From: a virus
Length of the DNA stretch: 64,000 nt
Reading direction: 5' to 3' (one strand)
Virus record (IMG/VR): IMGVR_UViG_3300017917_003016
Coordinates: 62,001-126,000 of that record
The notes below the pieces were generated by a model, which saw only the letters and a program-made list of their open reading frames with translations, ran no database searches and had not been told where the DNA came from. How positions within the stretch are numbered: position 1 is the first letter of the stretch; each line of letters starts with the position of its first letter. Positions 52,732-60,146 of this stretch are shown piece by piece. The position numbers and the translations under genes are program-made.

Positions 52732-54648
52732 ATGTCAAAGATCATTGGTATTGACCTTGGCACCACAAATAGTTGTGTGGCCGTTCTTGAAAACAACAAA
52801 CCCCGCGTAATTGAAAATTCAGAAGGTGCTCGTACTACACCTAGTATCGTTGCCTACGGCGACGAAATCATCGTAGGTGCTAGCGCCAAACGACAAGCAG
52901 TGACCAATCCTAAGAAGACTATCTACGCTGCCAAACGTCTAATTGGTCGTAAGTTTGACGAAAAGGAAGTGCAAAAGGACATTGACCTTATGCCTTACAA
53001 GATTGTCAAGAATGACAACGGCGATGCATGGGTAGAAATTGATGACAAAAAACTAGCACCTCCGCAAATTTCAGCAGAAGTTTTGCGCAAAATGAAGAAG
53101 ACTGCCGAAGACTATCTGGGTCATGAAGTTACACAGGCTGTGATTACTGTGCCAGCCTACTTCAACGATGCACAACGCCAGGCCACTAAAGACGCTGGCA
53201 AGATTGCTGGTCTAGAAGTTTTGCGTATTATCAACGAGCCTACTGCTGCTGCACTGGCCTATGGCTGTGACAAGACCTCTAAGAAGGACCAGCGGGTTGC
53301 AGTATATGACCTAGGTGGTGGTACTTTTGATATTAGTATCATTGAAATTTCTGAAGTAGACGGCGAAAAGCAATTTGAAGTTCTTGCTACCAACGGTGAT
53401 ACATTCTTAGGCGGTGAAGACTTTGACCAACGTCTTATGGACTATCTCATTGACGAATTTAAGAAGGATTCAGGTATCGATCTTGGTAAGGATCCAATTG
53501 CCCTGCAACGTGTCAAATCTGCGGCTGAAAAGGCTAAGATCGAACTATCGGGTCAACAACAGACGGAAGTCAATGAACCCTACATTGCTATGGACTCTAC
53601 AGGGCCCAAGCATCTTAACGTTAAGATTACCCGTGCCAAATTTGAAAGTTTGGTTGCAGATCTTATCAAGCGTTCGATTGAACCCTGTAAAGCAGCCATC
53701 AAGGACAGTGGCGTAAATATCGCAGACATCGACGAAGTCATCCTCGTAGGCGGACAAACTCGCATGCCCAAAGTTCAAGAAGCAGTTAAGGAACTGTTTG
53801 GCAAGGAACCTCGCAAGGATGTCAACCCAGATGAAGCAGTTGCCGCCGGTGCTGCAATCCAAGGTGCTGTGTTGGGAGGAGATAAAACAGACGTACTGTT
53901 GCTGGACGTTACTCCTCTTTCTCTAGGAATTGAGACCATCGGTGGAGTGTTTACTAAATTAATTAGAAAGAATACAACTATTCCTACCAAGGCTACCCAA
54001 GTGTTCAGCACCGCAGACGACAATCAACCTGCAGTTACAGTCTGTATTGCACAGGGCGAACGTGAATTTATCAAAGATAACAAGATTCTTGGCCAGTTCA
54101 ACCTTGAGGGTATTGAACCTGCTCCACGTGGAATTCCTCAAATTGAAATTACTCTAGACATTGATGCCAATGGTATTCTTAAGGTATCGGCCAAAGACAA
54201 GAAGACCGGCAAAGAAAACAAGATTACCATCAAGGCCAACAGCGGTCTGAGTGAGGAAGAAATTGAACGCATGGTTAAGGATGCTGAAGCCAATGCTGAA
54301 GCAGATAAAAAAGCACGTGCACTAGTGGACACTAAAAACAATGCTGAACAGCAGATCTATAGTGTTAAGAAGACATTAGACGAACTTGGCGACAAGATTA
54401 CGTCTGATGAAAAGACCGCTATTGAAACTGCTATCAAAGCCGTTGAAGAAGCAATTAACGGCGATGATATTTCTGGTATTACTGACAAGGTGGAGGAACT
54501 TACCAAAGTTTCTGGTCCGCTATTTGCTGCATACCAGGCTGATGCTGCTGCCAAACAAGCAGAAGTGCAGCCCGGTGAGCCACAAAATTCAGAGAAGGCA
54601 GCGGATGTAGTTGATGCTGAATTCACTGAAGTAAAGAAAGATGCCTAA
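52732..54648 (+). CDS. dnaK: Chaperone DnaK (Hsp70), 638 aa
   Basis: Full-length Hsp70, the same length as E. coli DnaK. N-terminal [13 protein letters not shown], then [24 protein letters not shown] and the linker [19 protein letters not shown]. The substrate-binding domain and lid follow, ending VVDAEFTEV. Folds proteins in an ATP cycle with DnaJ and GrpE, neither of which is in this window, so host partners are implied. Preceded by an exact late octamer and a ROSE-like hairpin, followed by hsp20 with the same hairpin. Confidence 0.97.
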   Translation: MSKIIGIDLGTTNSCVAVLENNKPRVIENSEGARTTPSIVAYGDEIIVGASAKRQAVTNPKKTIYAAKRLIGRKFDEKEVQKDIDLMPYKIVKNDNGDAWVEIDDKKLAPPQISAEVLRKMKKTAEDYLGHEVTQAVITVPAYFNDAQRQATKDAGKIAGLEVLRIINEPTAAALAYGCDKTSKKDQRVAVYDLGGGTFDISIIEISEVDGEKQFEVLATNGDTFLGGEDFDQRLMDYLIDEFKKDSGIDLGKDPIALQRVKSAAEKAKIELSGQQQTEVNEPYIAMDSTGPKHLNVKITRAKFESLVADLIKRSIEPCKAAIKDSGVNIADIDEVILVGGQTRMPKVQEAVKELFGKEPRKDVNPDEAVAAGAAIQGAVLGGDKTDVLLLDVTPLSLGIETIGGVFTKLIRKNTTIPTKATQVFSTADDNQPAVTVCIAQGEREFIKDNKILGQFNLEGIEPAPRGIPQIEITLDIDANGILKVSAKDKKTGKENKITIKANSGLSEEEIERMVKDAEANAEADKKARALVDTKNNAEQQIYSVKKTLDELGDKITSDEKTAIETAIKAVEEAINGDDISGITDKVEELTKVSGPLFAAYQADAAAKQAEVQPGEPQNSEKAADVVDAEFTEVKKDA

Positions 54649-54665
54649 TGGGTCTTTCATGTTAA

Positions 54666-54684
54666 TCTTGCTTAATTAAGGAGA
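54666..54684 (+). promoter_or_regulatory. ROSE-like RNA thermometer hairpin upstream of hsp20
   Basis: TCTTGCTT, loop AATT, AAGGAGA. Same TTGCT anti-Shine-Dalgarno box, bulged G (54670), U-G pair and seven-base spacing to the ATG at 54691 as the dnaK hairpin; only the loop and flanks differ. Confidence 0.78.
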
Positions 54685-54690
54685 CTAAAA

Positions 54691-55134
54691 ATGAAGCAAC
54701 ACTATGTTACAACTTTTGATATTCCAACAATCAGTCGTTTTGCTGTGGGTTTTGACCGTATGTTTGATGAACTTCAGCGCACCGCTACTACCCTTAATGG
54801 TACCAACTATCCTCCCTACAACATCGTTAGGGTCGATGAAACTCAATATGACATCGAGTTGGCCGTAGCAGGTTTTGAAGAAGATGAATTGGATGTTGAA
54901 GTACAAAATGGTGAACTCAGCATTCGCGGTGAAAGCAAGAGCGAGTCTGCTCGACTGGGAAATTATATCCATCAGGGTATTGCTAGTCGTAATTTTGTAC
55001 GTACATTTGCTCTGGCAGATAATGTAGAAGTCAGGACCGCCACTGTTAAGAATGGAATCCTTACAGTGAAGTTAGAAGTAATTGTGCCTGAGCACGAAAA
55101 GCCAAAAAAGATTGCTATTACTTTTCAAAAGTGA
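54691..55134 (+). CDS. ibpA: Small heat shock protein Hsp20/IbpA-type, 147 aa
   Basis: Alpha-crystallin domain at about 40-140: PPYNIVRVDETQYDIELAVAGF near the start, GELSIRGE in the middle, and ASRNFVRTFALADNVEVRTATVKNGILTVKLE with the conserved (A)x(L)xNGxL motif. N-terminal FDRMFDEL matches IbpA-type starts. Holds unfolded proteins for DnaK. Encoded 42 bases after dnaK, with the shared ROSE-like leader. Confidence 0.95.
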   Translation: MKQHYVTTFDIPTISRFAVGFDRMFDELQRTATTLNGTNYPPYNIVRVDETQYDIELAVAGFEEDELDVEVQNGELSIRGESKSESARLGNYIHQGIASRNFVRTFALADNVEVRTATVKNGILTVKLEVIVPEHEKPKKIAITFQK

Positions 55135-55139
55135 TATAA

Positions 55140-55167
55140 TATAAATACTGGGGGAGGAAACTCCCCC
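55140..55167 (+). promoter_or_regulatory. Late promoter and GAAA-capped GC hairpin before clpS
   Basis: Exact TATAAATA (55140-55147) is followed at once by GGGGGAG-GAAA-CTCCCCC (55150-55167). No T run follows, so it is not a standard terminator. The stem could stabilise the 5' end of the clpS message or close the hsp20 message. Confidence 0.6.
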
Positions 55168-55188
55168 AACTAATATAATAAGGACGCT

Positions 55189-55497
55189 ATGAGCACAAAA
55201 GTTGTTACCAAAACCAAAGTCTCGCCAAATCTTAATCTACAAGAGCCTCCTCAGTACAAGGTTATATATATCAATGATGATGTTACTACCATGGAGTTTG
55301 TAATTGAATCTTTGATTTCAGTTTTTGATTACACTCTCGATGATGCGGTATTTTTAACTAAGAAAATTCATGATGAAGGTACTGGAGTCGCTGCAATTCT
55401 TCCCTATGAAATGGCCGAACAGAAGGGAGTTGAAGTCACACAACTGGCGCGCAATAATGGATTTCCTTTAAATATTAAGTTGGAGCCGCAGGGATGA
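55189..55497 (+). CDS. clpS: ClpS protease adaptor, 102 aa
   Basis: ClpS core: YKVIYINDDVTTMEFVIESL with the Asn-Asp-Asp binding site at 29-31, then KKIHDEGTGVAAI with His61, then EVTQLARNNGFPL. ClpS hands N-degron proteins to ClpAP. A phage copy could redirect host proteolysis. Preceded by AAGGAC and a late octamer. The stop overlaps the next ATG (GGATGATT). Confidence 0.95.
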   Translation: MSTKVVTKTKVSPNLNLQEPPQYKVIYINDDVTTMEFVIESLISVFDYTLDDAVFLTKKIHDEGTGVAAILPYEMAEQKGVEVTQLARNNGFPLNIKLEPQG

Positions 55498-55973
55498 TTT
55501 TCAATCACATTAAAGAACTTAAATCAGCCGGTAAGAAAATAGGTATCACCTTCAGTACATTTGACATGCTGCATGCCGGACATGTGGCCATGCTTAGTGA
55601 AGCAAAAAATCATTGCGATTATTTGATCGTTGGTCTACAGACAGATCCAACTATTGACAGGCCTATGGAAAAGAACAAACCAGTTCAAAGCATAGTTGAA
55701 AGACAGATTCAACTGTCAGCCTGCAGATACGTAGATGAAATCGTAGTATACGAAACTGAAAGAGATCTAGTAGACATCCTGTTGACTCTGCCCATTGACG
55801 TGCGTATTCTTGGTGTAGAATACGAGGACAAGGATTTCACTGGCCGCGAAGAATGTATGATGAGAGGTATCGAACTAGTGTTTAACAGTCGAGATCACAG
55901 TTTCTCAAGTTCAAGTCTACGCAAACGTGTAGCACACGCCGAAACTCACAAAATACTCAAAGCAGACCTCTAA
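55494..55973 (+). CDS. Cytidylyltransferase-like nucleotidyltransferase, 159 aa
   Basis: HxGH-type nucleotidyl transferase: TFSTFDMLHAGH with His27 and His30, and FSSSSLRKR near the end as the ISSTxxR-type motif. RPMEKNKPVQSIVERQ lies in the middle. Related to TagD/RfaE-type enzymes that activate glycerol-3-phosphate or sugar phosphates, or NMN adenylyltransferase relatives. Substrate unknown; coupled to clpS and to the exonuclease that follows. Confidence 0.88.
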   Translation: MIFNHIKELKSAGKKIGITFSTFDMLHAGHVAMLSEAKNHCDYLIVGLQTDPTIDRPMEKNKPVQSIVERQIQLSACRYVDEIVVYETERDLVDILLTLPIDVRILGVEYEDKDFTGREECMMRGIELVFNSRDHSFSSSSLRKRVAHAETHKILKADL

Positions 55974-56509
55974 TGCATGTAATGCTGGATCTTGAGACTC
56001 TGAGCACTCGCCCAGATGCTACGATTCTTACCTTTGGTGCGTGTAAGTTTGATCCCTATCGTTTTCATGAAATTGATCAAGGGATATATTTTCGTATCGA
56101 CGTAGATGAACAAATTGGTCTAGGTCGTCATGTAGATGATAACACCATTGCTTGGTGGTCACAGCAGGCCCAAGATGTTCGTGAAGAGGCTCTAGGGGAT
56201 AGTAATCGTATTTCTTTAGAGCAATTTACGCAAGAATTAAATAGATTTATTGTTGGAGCCAAATGCATTTGGGCACAGGGTCCGGTTTTTGATATTGTTA
56301 TTTTAGAAAATCTCTATAGACAATTAGGCAAGCCTGCACCATGGCAGTATTGGCAAATTAGAGATAGTCGCACATTGTTAAGTACCCTAGGGGACCCTAG
56401 AGACAAAAACAAAGCAGGTCTGCACAATGCTCTAGAAGATTGCGTGAGCCAGGCTCAGGCAGTGCAGAAAATGTTTGGTCTATATAGTATTATTGACAAG
56501 GACAGATGA
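55973..56509 (+). CDS. dexA: DEDDh 3'-5' exonuclease, DexA-like, 178 aa
   Basis: DnaQ-fold exonuclease: HVMLDLETLSTRPDA with Asp6 and Glu8, WAQGPVFDIVIL with the second Asp, and LHNALEDCVSQAQ with the His and last Asp. The same sub-family contains Rv2179c-type enzymes and T4 DexA, which degrade DNA or RNA from 3' ends. Shorter than T4 DexA (227 aa). The symbol is by likely orthology. Overlaps the previous stop by one base and the next start by four. Confidence 0.8.
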   Translation: MHVMLDLETLSTRPDATILTFGACKFDPYRFHEIDQGIYFRIDVDEQIGLGRHVDDNTIAWWSQQAQDVREEALGDSNRISLEQFTQELNRFIVGAKCIWAQGPVFDIVILENLYRQLGKPAPWQYWQIRDSRTLLSTLGDPRDKNKAGLHNALEDCVSQAQAVQKMFGLYSIIDKDR

Positions 56510-56826
56510 TGGATATAATTTTTGGTAGAGAAAACGCAGAAAGACTCCGTGAAAAATACACCGTGCTGGATCTTGAAACAGTCACTAAAGATGGAGTAAG
56601 TCTGGAAGTTTTTTGTCTTATACCTGCAGATAAAATTAGTATAATGGATCTTCCACAACTAGACAATTGGGTTAAATTGCATAACGATTTCCTGCATGGT
56701 TATCATTCTAAGCAATATAATTTCTGTCGACAGTGCATAGAGCATCTCAGAGGTAAATTCAGCGGAGAGTTAGATAGTTTCTACGATGAAATTCTAAAAC
56801 GCATTGACCAAGAAGAAAAAGTTTAA
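56506..56826 (+). CDS. Hypothetical protein, 106 aa
   Basis: The ATG overlaps the exonuclease stop (GATGATGG). Begins with helices, then YTVLDLETVTKDG, which echoes an exonuclease first strand but lacks the other catalytic motifs; then a helical end with HLRGKFSGELDSFYDEIL. Seen from context as part of the exonuclease unit. Function unknown. Confidence 0.78.
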   Translation: MMDIIFGRENAERLREKYTVLDLETVTKDGVSLEVFCLIPADKISIMDLPQLDNWVKLHNDFLHGYHSKQYNFCRQCIEHLRGKFSGELDSFYDEILKRIDQEEKV

Positions 56827-56864
56827 TATAGATTAAACCACTATATTATCTAGTCTAGATTCCT

Positions 56865-56872
56865 TGTAAATA
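56865..56872 (+). promoter_or_regulatory. Late-type octamer before the curli operon
   Basis: TGTAAATA, two mismatches to the consensus, 22 bases before csgF; CAAGGAGC provides a strong ribosome binding site. Confidence 0.45.
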
Positions 56873-56894
56873 CTTTTGAGCAAGGAGCTAGACA

Positions 56895-57377
56895 ATGAAA
56901 AAAACAATAACCTACCTCGCTCTACTCGCCTCTGCACAGGTTGCTCAGGCGGCAGAGTTGGTACATCAATTTAACAGCCCGGCATTCAGTGGAGCCGGCT
57001 ACAGTGCTCACGTACTTACCGTTAAACAATTAGAAGATCAAGCCAAAGAAAAAAATCACGCTGCAGCCGAAGCCATAAAAGCAAAAGCAGAACAGGAAGC
57101 AGCCAATACTCCCCAGGCACGTTTTATTGCTAATCTAGAATCACGTATCTATAGTCAATTGGCTAAACAATTGACCGATACTATGTTTGGTGAAGGCGCG
57201 ACCTGTACAACCACTGGGGTTATTTGTGGTACTATTGACAACTTAGGTGGCAATAGTATTAGTTGGATGTTGGGTGCCGGCAGCGATGCAGGAAATATAA
57301 TTATAACAATTAGAGACCTTAATAATACTAGTAATATTACAACAATGAAGGTCCCTGCCGGTACGTTTTACTTTTAA
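56895..57377 (+). CDS. csgF: Curli assembly factor CsgF, 160 aa
   Basis: Sec signal peptide (MKKTITYLALLASAQVAQA), then AELVHQFNSPAFSGAGYSA, matching the conserved mature N terminus of CsgF (F-Q/F-NPxFGG) that plugs into the CsgG pore. C-terminal DNLGGNSISWMLGAG and TMKVPAGTF also fit. CsgF sits on the cell surface and couples secretion to fibre nucleation. First gene of a five-gene cluster; csgG starts nine bases later. Confidence 0.93.
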   Translation: MKKTITYLALLASAQVAQAAELVHQFNSPAFSGAGYSAHVLTVKQLEDQAKEKNHAAAEAIKAKAEQEAANTPQARFIANLESRIYSQLAKQLTDTMFGEGATCTTTGVICGTIDNLGGNSISWMLGAGSDAGNIIITIRDLNNTSNITTMKVPAGTFYF

Positions 57378-57386
57378 GGATGCTAG

Positions 57387-58265
57387 ATGAAAAGATCAAT
57401 ACTTGCGATTGCAGTTCTGACTGCACTAACAGGGTGTGCTAGTTCTAGCGCACTTCGAGAAAAGGCCTTTGGTGAACAGTTTGACCCTCCTACTGTAGAG
57501 CGAGAAACATTTTTTACCAAAGCAGAAAATCAATTAGCGCCGCCGGCTAGTGGACCAATCCCTGTAGCAGTCTATAGTTTTACTGACCGCACTGGACAAC
57601 GTAAAAACATTCCTAACATTGCTAGTTTTTCAACAGCAGTGACACAAGGTGGAGAAGCCTATCTTATCAAGGCTCTTCAGGATGTTGGCAACGGTCGTTG
57701 GTTTACTGTATTAGAACGTGTGGGACTGGACAACCTCATTAAAGAACGTCAGATGATACGCCAAATGCGTGAGCAATATCAGGGACGCGATGCTAAACCA
57801 TTACCGCCAATGGTGTTTGCTGGCATGATTGTAGAAGGAGCAATCACAGGATACGACAGTAATAGTTTAACAGGCGGTAGCGGAGCAAGAATTTTAGGTA
57901 TTGGCGCACAGACACAGTACCAAAGCGATACTGTTACAGTTACCCTTAGAACTATCAGTGTTAATACAGGAGAAGTTTTAACCACTGTTACTGTTACAAA
58001 AACTGTGCTGAGTTATATGGACAAGTTTGGTGTACTTAAATTTGTCAGCGCAGGCGAGCGTGCTATAGAAGCAGAGGCCGGCATGAGCATAAACGAAAGC
58101 ATTAACAAGGCCACTAGTCTAGCGGTCAAAGCAGCAGTAGTAGAAACTATTCGAGAAGGTGTCCGTAAAGGATATTGGGCACACAAGGCAGACAATCAAG
58201 AATCTGCTGTCAAGGTCGTACCTTTGCCTGCAGAACCCGCAGTGCAAAGTGAACAATTAAATTAA
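57387..58265 (+). CDS. csgG: Curli secretion pore lipoprotein CsgG, 292 aa
   Basis: Lipoprotein signal ending LTGC with acylated Cys17. The CsgG core contains PIPVAVYSFTDRTGQRK, GRWFTVLERVGLDNLIKERQMIR, MIVEGAITGYDSN, the beta-barrel hairpins around TQYQSDTVTVTLRTISVNTGEV and VTVTKTVLSYM, and the GEAYLIKAL helix. It forms a nonameric outer-membrane channel. Length matches bacterial CsgG (277 aa) plus a short tail. CsgE is not encoded here. Confidence 0.95.
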   Translation: MKRSILAIAVLTALTGCASSSALREKAFGEQFDPPTVERETFFTKAENQLAPPASGPIPVAVYSFTDRTGQRKNIPNIASFSTAVTQGGEAYLIKALQDVGNGRWFTVLERVGLDNLIKERQMIRQMREQYQGRDAKPLPPMVFAGMIVEGAITGYDSNSLTGGSGARILGIGAQTQYQSDTVTVTLRTISVNTGEVLTTVTVTKTVLSYMDKFGVLKFVSAGERAIEAEAGMSINESINKATSLAVKAAVVETIREGVRKGYWAHKADNQESAVKVVPLPAEPAVQSEQLN

Positions 58266-58277
58266 AGGAGCAAGGCA

Positions 58278-59057
58278 ATGAAACTAAAAACTTTAGTTAG
58301 TTTAGTCGCCCTAGTAGTAGCAGGATCGGCATATGCTGCCGGCGAAACCGGTCCAAACCGCGTGTATATTGAACAAATTGGTAACACTAACCTTATAACC
58401 ATTCAGCAGGTTGGTGGCACCAACGACGTTGGCGGTGTTGCAGGCAGTGCTAGTGTTGATGTAACAGGCGTAACAACCTTGACAGTTACAGCACCTAGTA
58501 CCAGTAACTACGCTACTATTAACGGCAGTAGTAACACAGTAACACTGACACAAACTGGTAGCAATAACCAAGCACAGTACAATATCAAAGGTGGTAACAA
58601 TACCTATACCAGCACAATGACTGGTAATAATAATCAAACCAAACTAACTGTGGGTTCTACCAATACCAACGGTTCACAAAATTCAATAACTGAAACTGCA
58701 ACCGGTAGCAGTAATATGTTTATCACTGATGTTGTAGGCAGTAGCAATACTTTGGCAACTACAGTAACTGGTAGTTCAAACCAAATTACTCAGAGTGTTT
58801 TAACTAGCAATGCTGACATTACTAATACTGTTAGTGGTAGCAACAATATTTTTAATATTCAACAACGTGATGCTGCAGGCAGTGCTGGACACAGTCTGAC
58901 CATGGCAACCACAGGTGACTACAATAGCATTACCACTCAGCAGCAAGGTACTAATGACACCACTGTTAATATTTCTACTCAAGGTGATCACAATACCATC
59001 ACAGTTCGTACTAGCAGCACTAGTATATTAAACTCAGCCACAGCCATAGCGAGGTAA
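58278..59057 (+). CDS. Secreted curlin-repeat protein, 259 aa
   Basis: AAAGGAGCAAGGC before the ATG is a strong binding site. Signal peptide MKLKTLVSLVALVVAGSAYA, then NRVYIEQIGNTNLITIQQVG. At least eight Asn/Gln/Thr/Ser-rich repeats of the form N.(V/I).(L/I)TQ.G..N follow, the amyloid curlin pattern (Q-x-G-x-x-N). Longer than CsgA (151 aa) and without a clear N22 CsgG-targeting segment. Likely a substrate of the adjacent CsgG/CsgF pair. Confidence 0.85.
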   Translation: MKLKTLVSLVALVVAGSAYAAGETGPNRVYIEQIGNTNLITIQQVGGTNDVGGVAGSASVDVTGVTTLTVTAPSTSNYATINGSSNTVTLTQTGSNNQAQYNIKGGNNTYTSTMTGNNNQTKLTVGSTNTNGSQNSITETATGSSNMFITDVVGSSNTLATTVTGSSNQITQSVLTSNADITNTVSGSNNIFNIQQRDAAGSAGHSLTMATTGDYNSITTQQQGTNDTTVNISTQGDHNTITVRTSSTSILNSATAIAR

Positions 59058-59060
59058 GCC

Positions 59061-60146
59061 GTGAGGGCTTATCTTGCTGCGGCATTGCTGTTAGCCAGCG
59101 TTGGGGCATGGGCAGGCATAGGTGTAGTCAGTGACACCAAGGGATCTGCCTGTGCAATCGAACGTGCTAAAAAATCATTACCTGGAGACAAAGGTGCAGC
59201 CGTTGAATCAATGGACACCTATGTTACCGGTGGGTGTGTGAGTAACATAACCTTTAATGACGACACTCGGGTTAAAATAACAGAAAACAGTAGACTGCTA
59301 ATCGATGATTTTGTGTTTGATCCCAAAAAGAGCGATGCAGGCAAGTTGGCCTTAAAAGTTTCCATGGGCACGGTTCGGTATGCCAGCGGGCAAATAGCCA
59401 AGAACAATCCACAGCGAGTTGATATTAAAACACCCAGTGCTACTATTGCAGTGCGCGGTACTGATTTTAACATGACTGTTGATGAAACCGGTCAGAGTCT
59501 TGTGATTCTTGTACCTAGTTGTAGAGACAAAGACAAGGTCAAAGAGTATGAATTAGAGGAAAATACCTGTAAAGTAGGAAAGATTGAGGTGACCACCCTG
59601 GCGGGAACTGTGAGTCTGGACAAGGCGTTTGAAGCAACATATGTGGTCAATGCCACAGTACCGCCCACACCTCCGGTAGTGCTAAACACAGTAGAAGGTA
59701 AGATTAGTAATCTACTGATTATTTCTGGGCCGCCTGAAATTCAGCGAATGATGAAGGACAACAGTAAGGCCCGCAAAGAGCAAGAAGATTGGGAAGCCGA
59801 ACAGGCCAGACAGATAGCACAACGTATAAAAGAAGGTCAGCACGAAGAGACTCCTAAAGTAGTTTCCTACACATTTGACAATGGAAAAACCGGATGTAAC
59901 CCTTCTACTAGTATTTGTGTGCGTTGGGAAAAACCCGACGGAGAAACCATACAGGATCGAGGCAAGGGTACTGCCTTTCGCTCAAATGCAGATCACTATG
60001 CAGAAGTCAAAACTCTAGGCTATGACAGCAACACTTCTCTAACCATTACTCACGATGACAGTGTAGCCACAGCACAGATTGGCAGCGGTGATTTTGGAGG
60101 CAACGTAGTTAACATCAAACAAACTACCGGAGTTCTAAGAAAATGA
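59061..60146 (+). CDS. Secreted FecR-domain protein, 361 aa
   Basis: GTG start three bases after the curlin gene. Signal peptide MRAYLAAALLLASVGAWA. FecR-type beta domain at about 50-200: VSNITFNDDTRVKITENSRLLIDDF, KVSMGTVRYASGQI, and PSATIAVRGTDFNM. This arrangement is found in exported proteins rather than in the sigma-regulator FecR with its membrane helix. C-terminal half charged, then beta-rich. It may cap, anchor or chaperone the amyloid; inference from position. Overlaps the next gene by four bases. Confidence 0.85.
   Translation: MRAYLAAALLLASVGAWAGIGVVSDTKGSACAIERAKKSLPGDKGAAVESMDTYVTGGCVSNITFNDDTRVKITENSRLLIDDFVFDPKKSDAGKLALKVSMGTVRYASGQIAKNNPQRVDIKTPSATIAVRGTDFNMTVDETGQSLVILVPSCRDKDKVKEYELEENTCKVGKIEVTTLAGTVSLDKAFEATYVVNATVPPTPPVVLNTVEGKISNLLIISGPPEIQRMMKDNSKARKEQEDWEAEQARQIAQRIKEGQHEETPKVVSYTFDNGKTGCNPSTSICVRWEKPDGETIQDRGKGTAFRSNADHYAEVKTLGYDSNTSLTITHDDSVATAQIGSGDFGGNVVNIKQTTGVLRK

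Noticed and set aside
52732-55497. Possibility that dnaK, hsp20 and clpS mean bacterial contamination
   Set aside because: They are flanked on both sides by phage genes in the same strand and spacing style, with exact T4-type late octamers, and by phage-type exonuclease genes.
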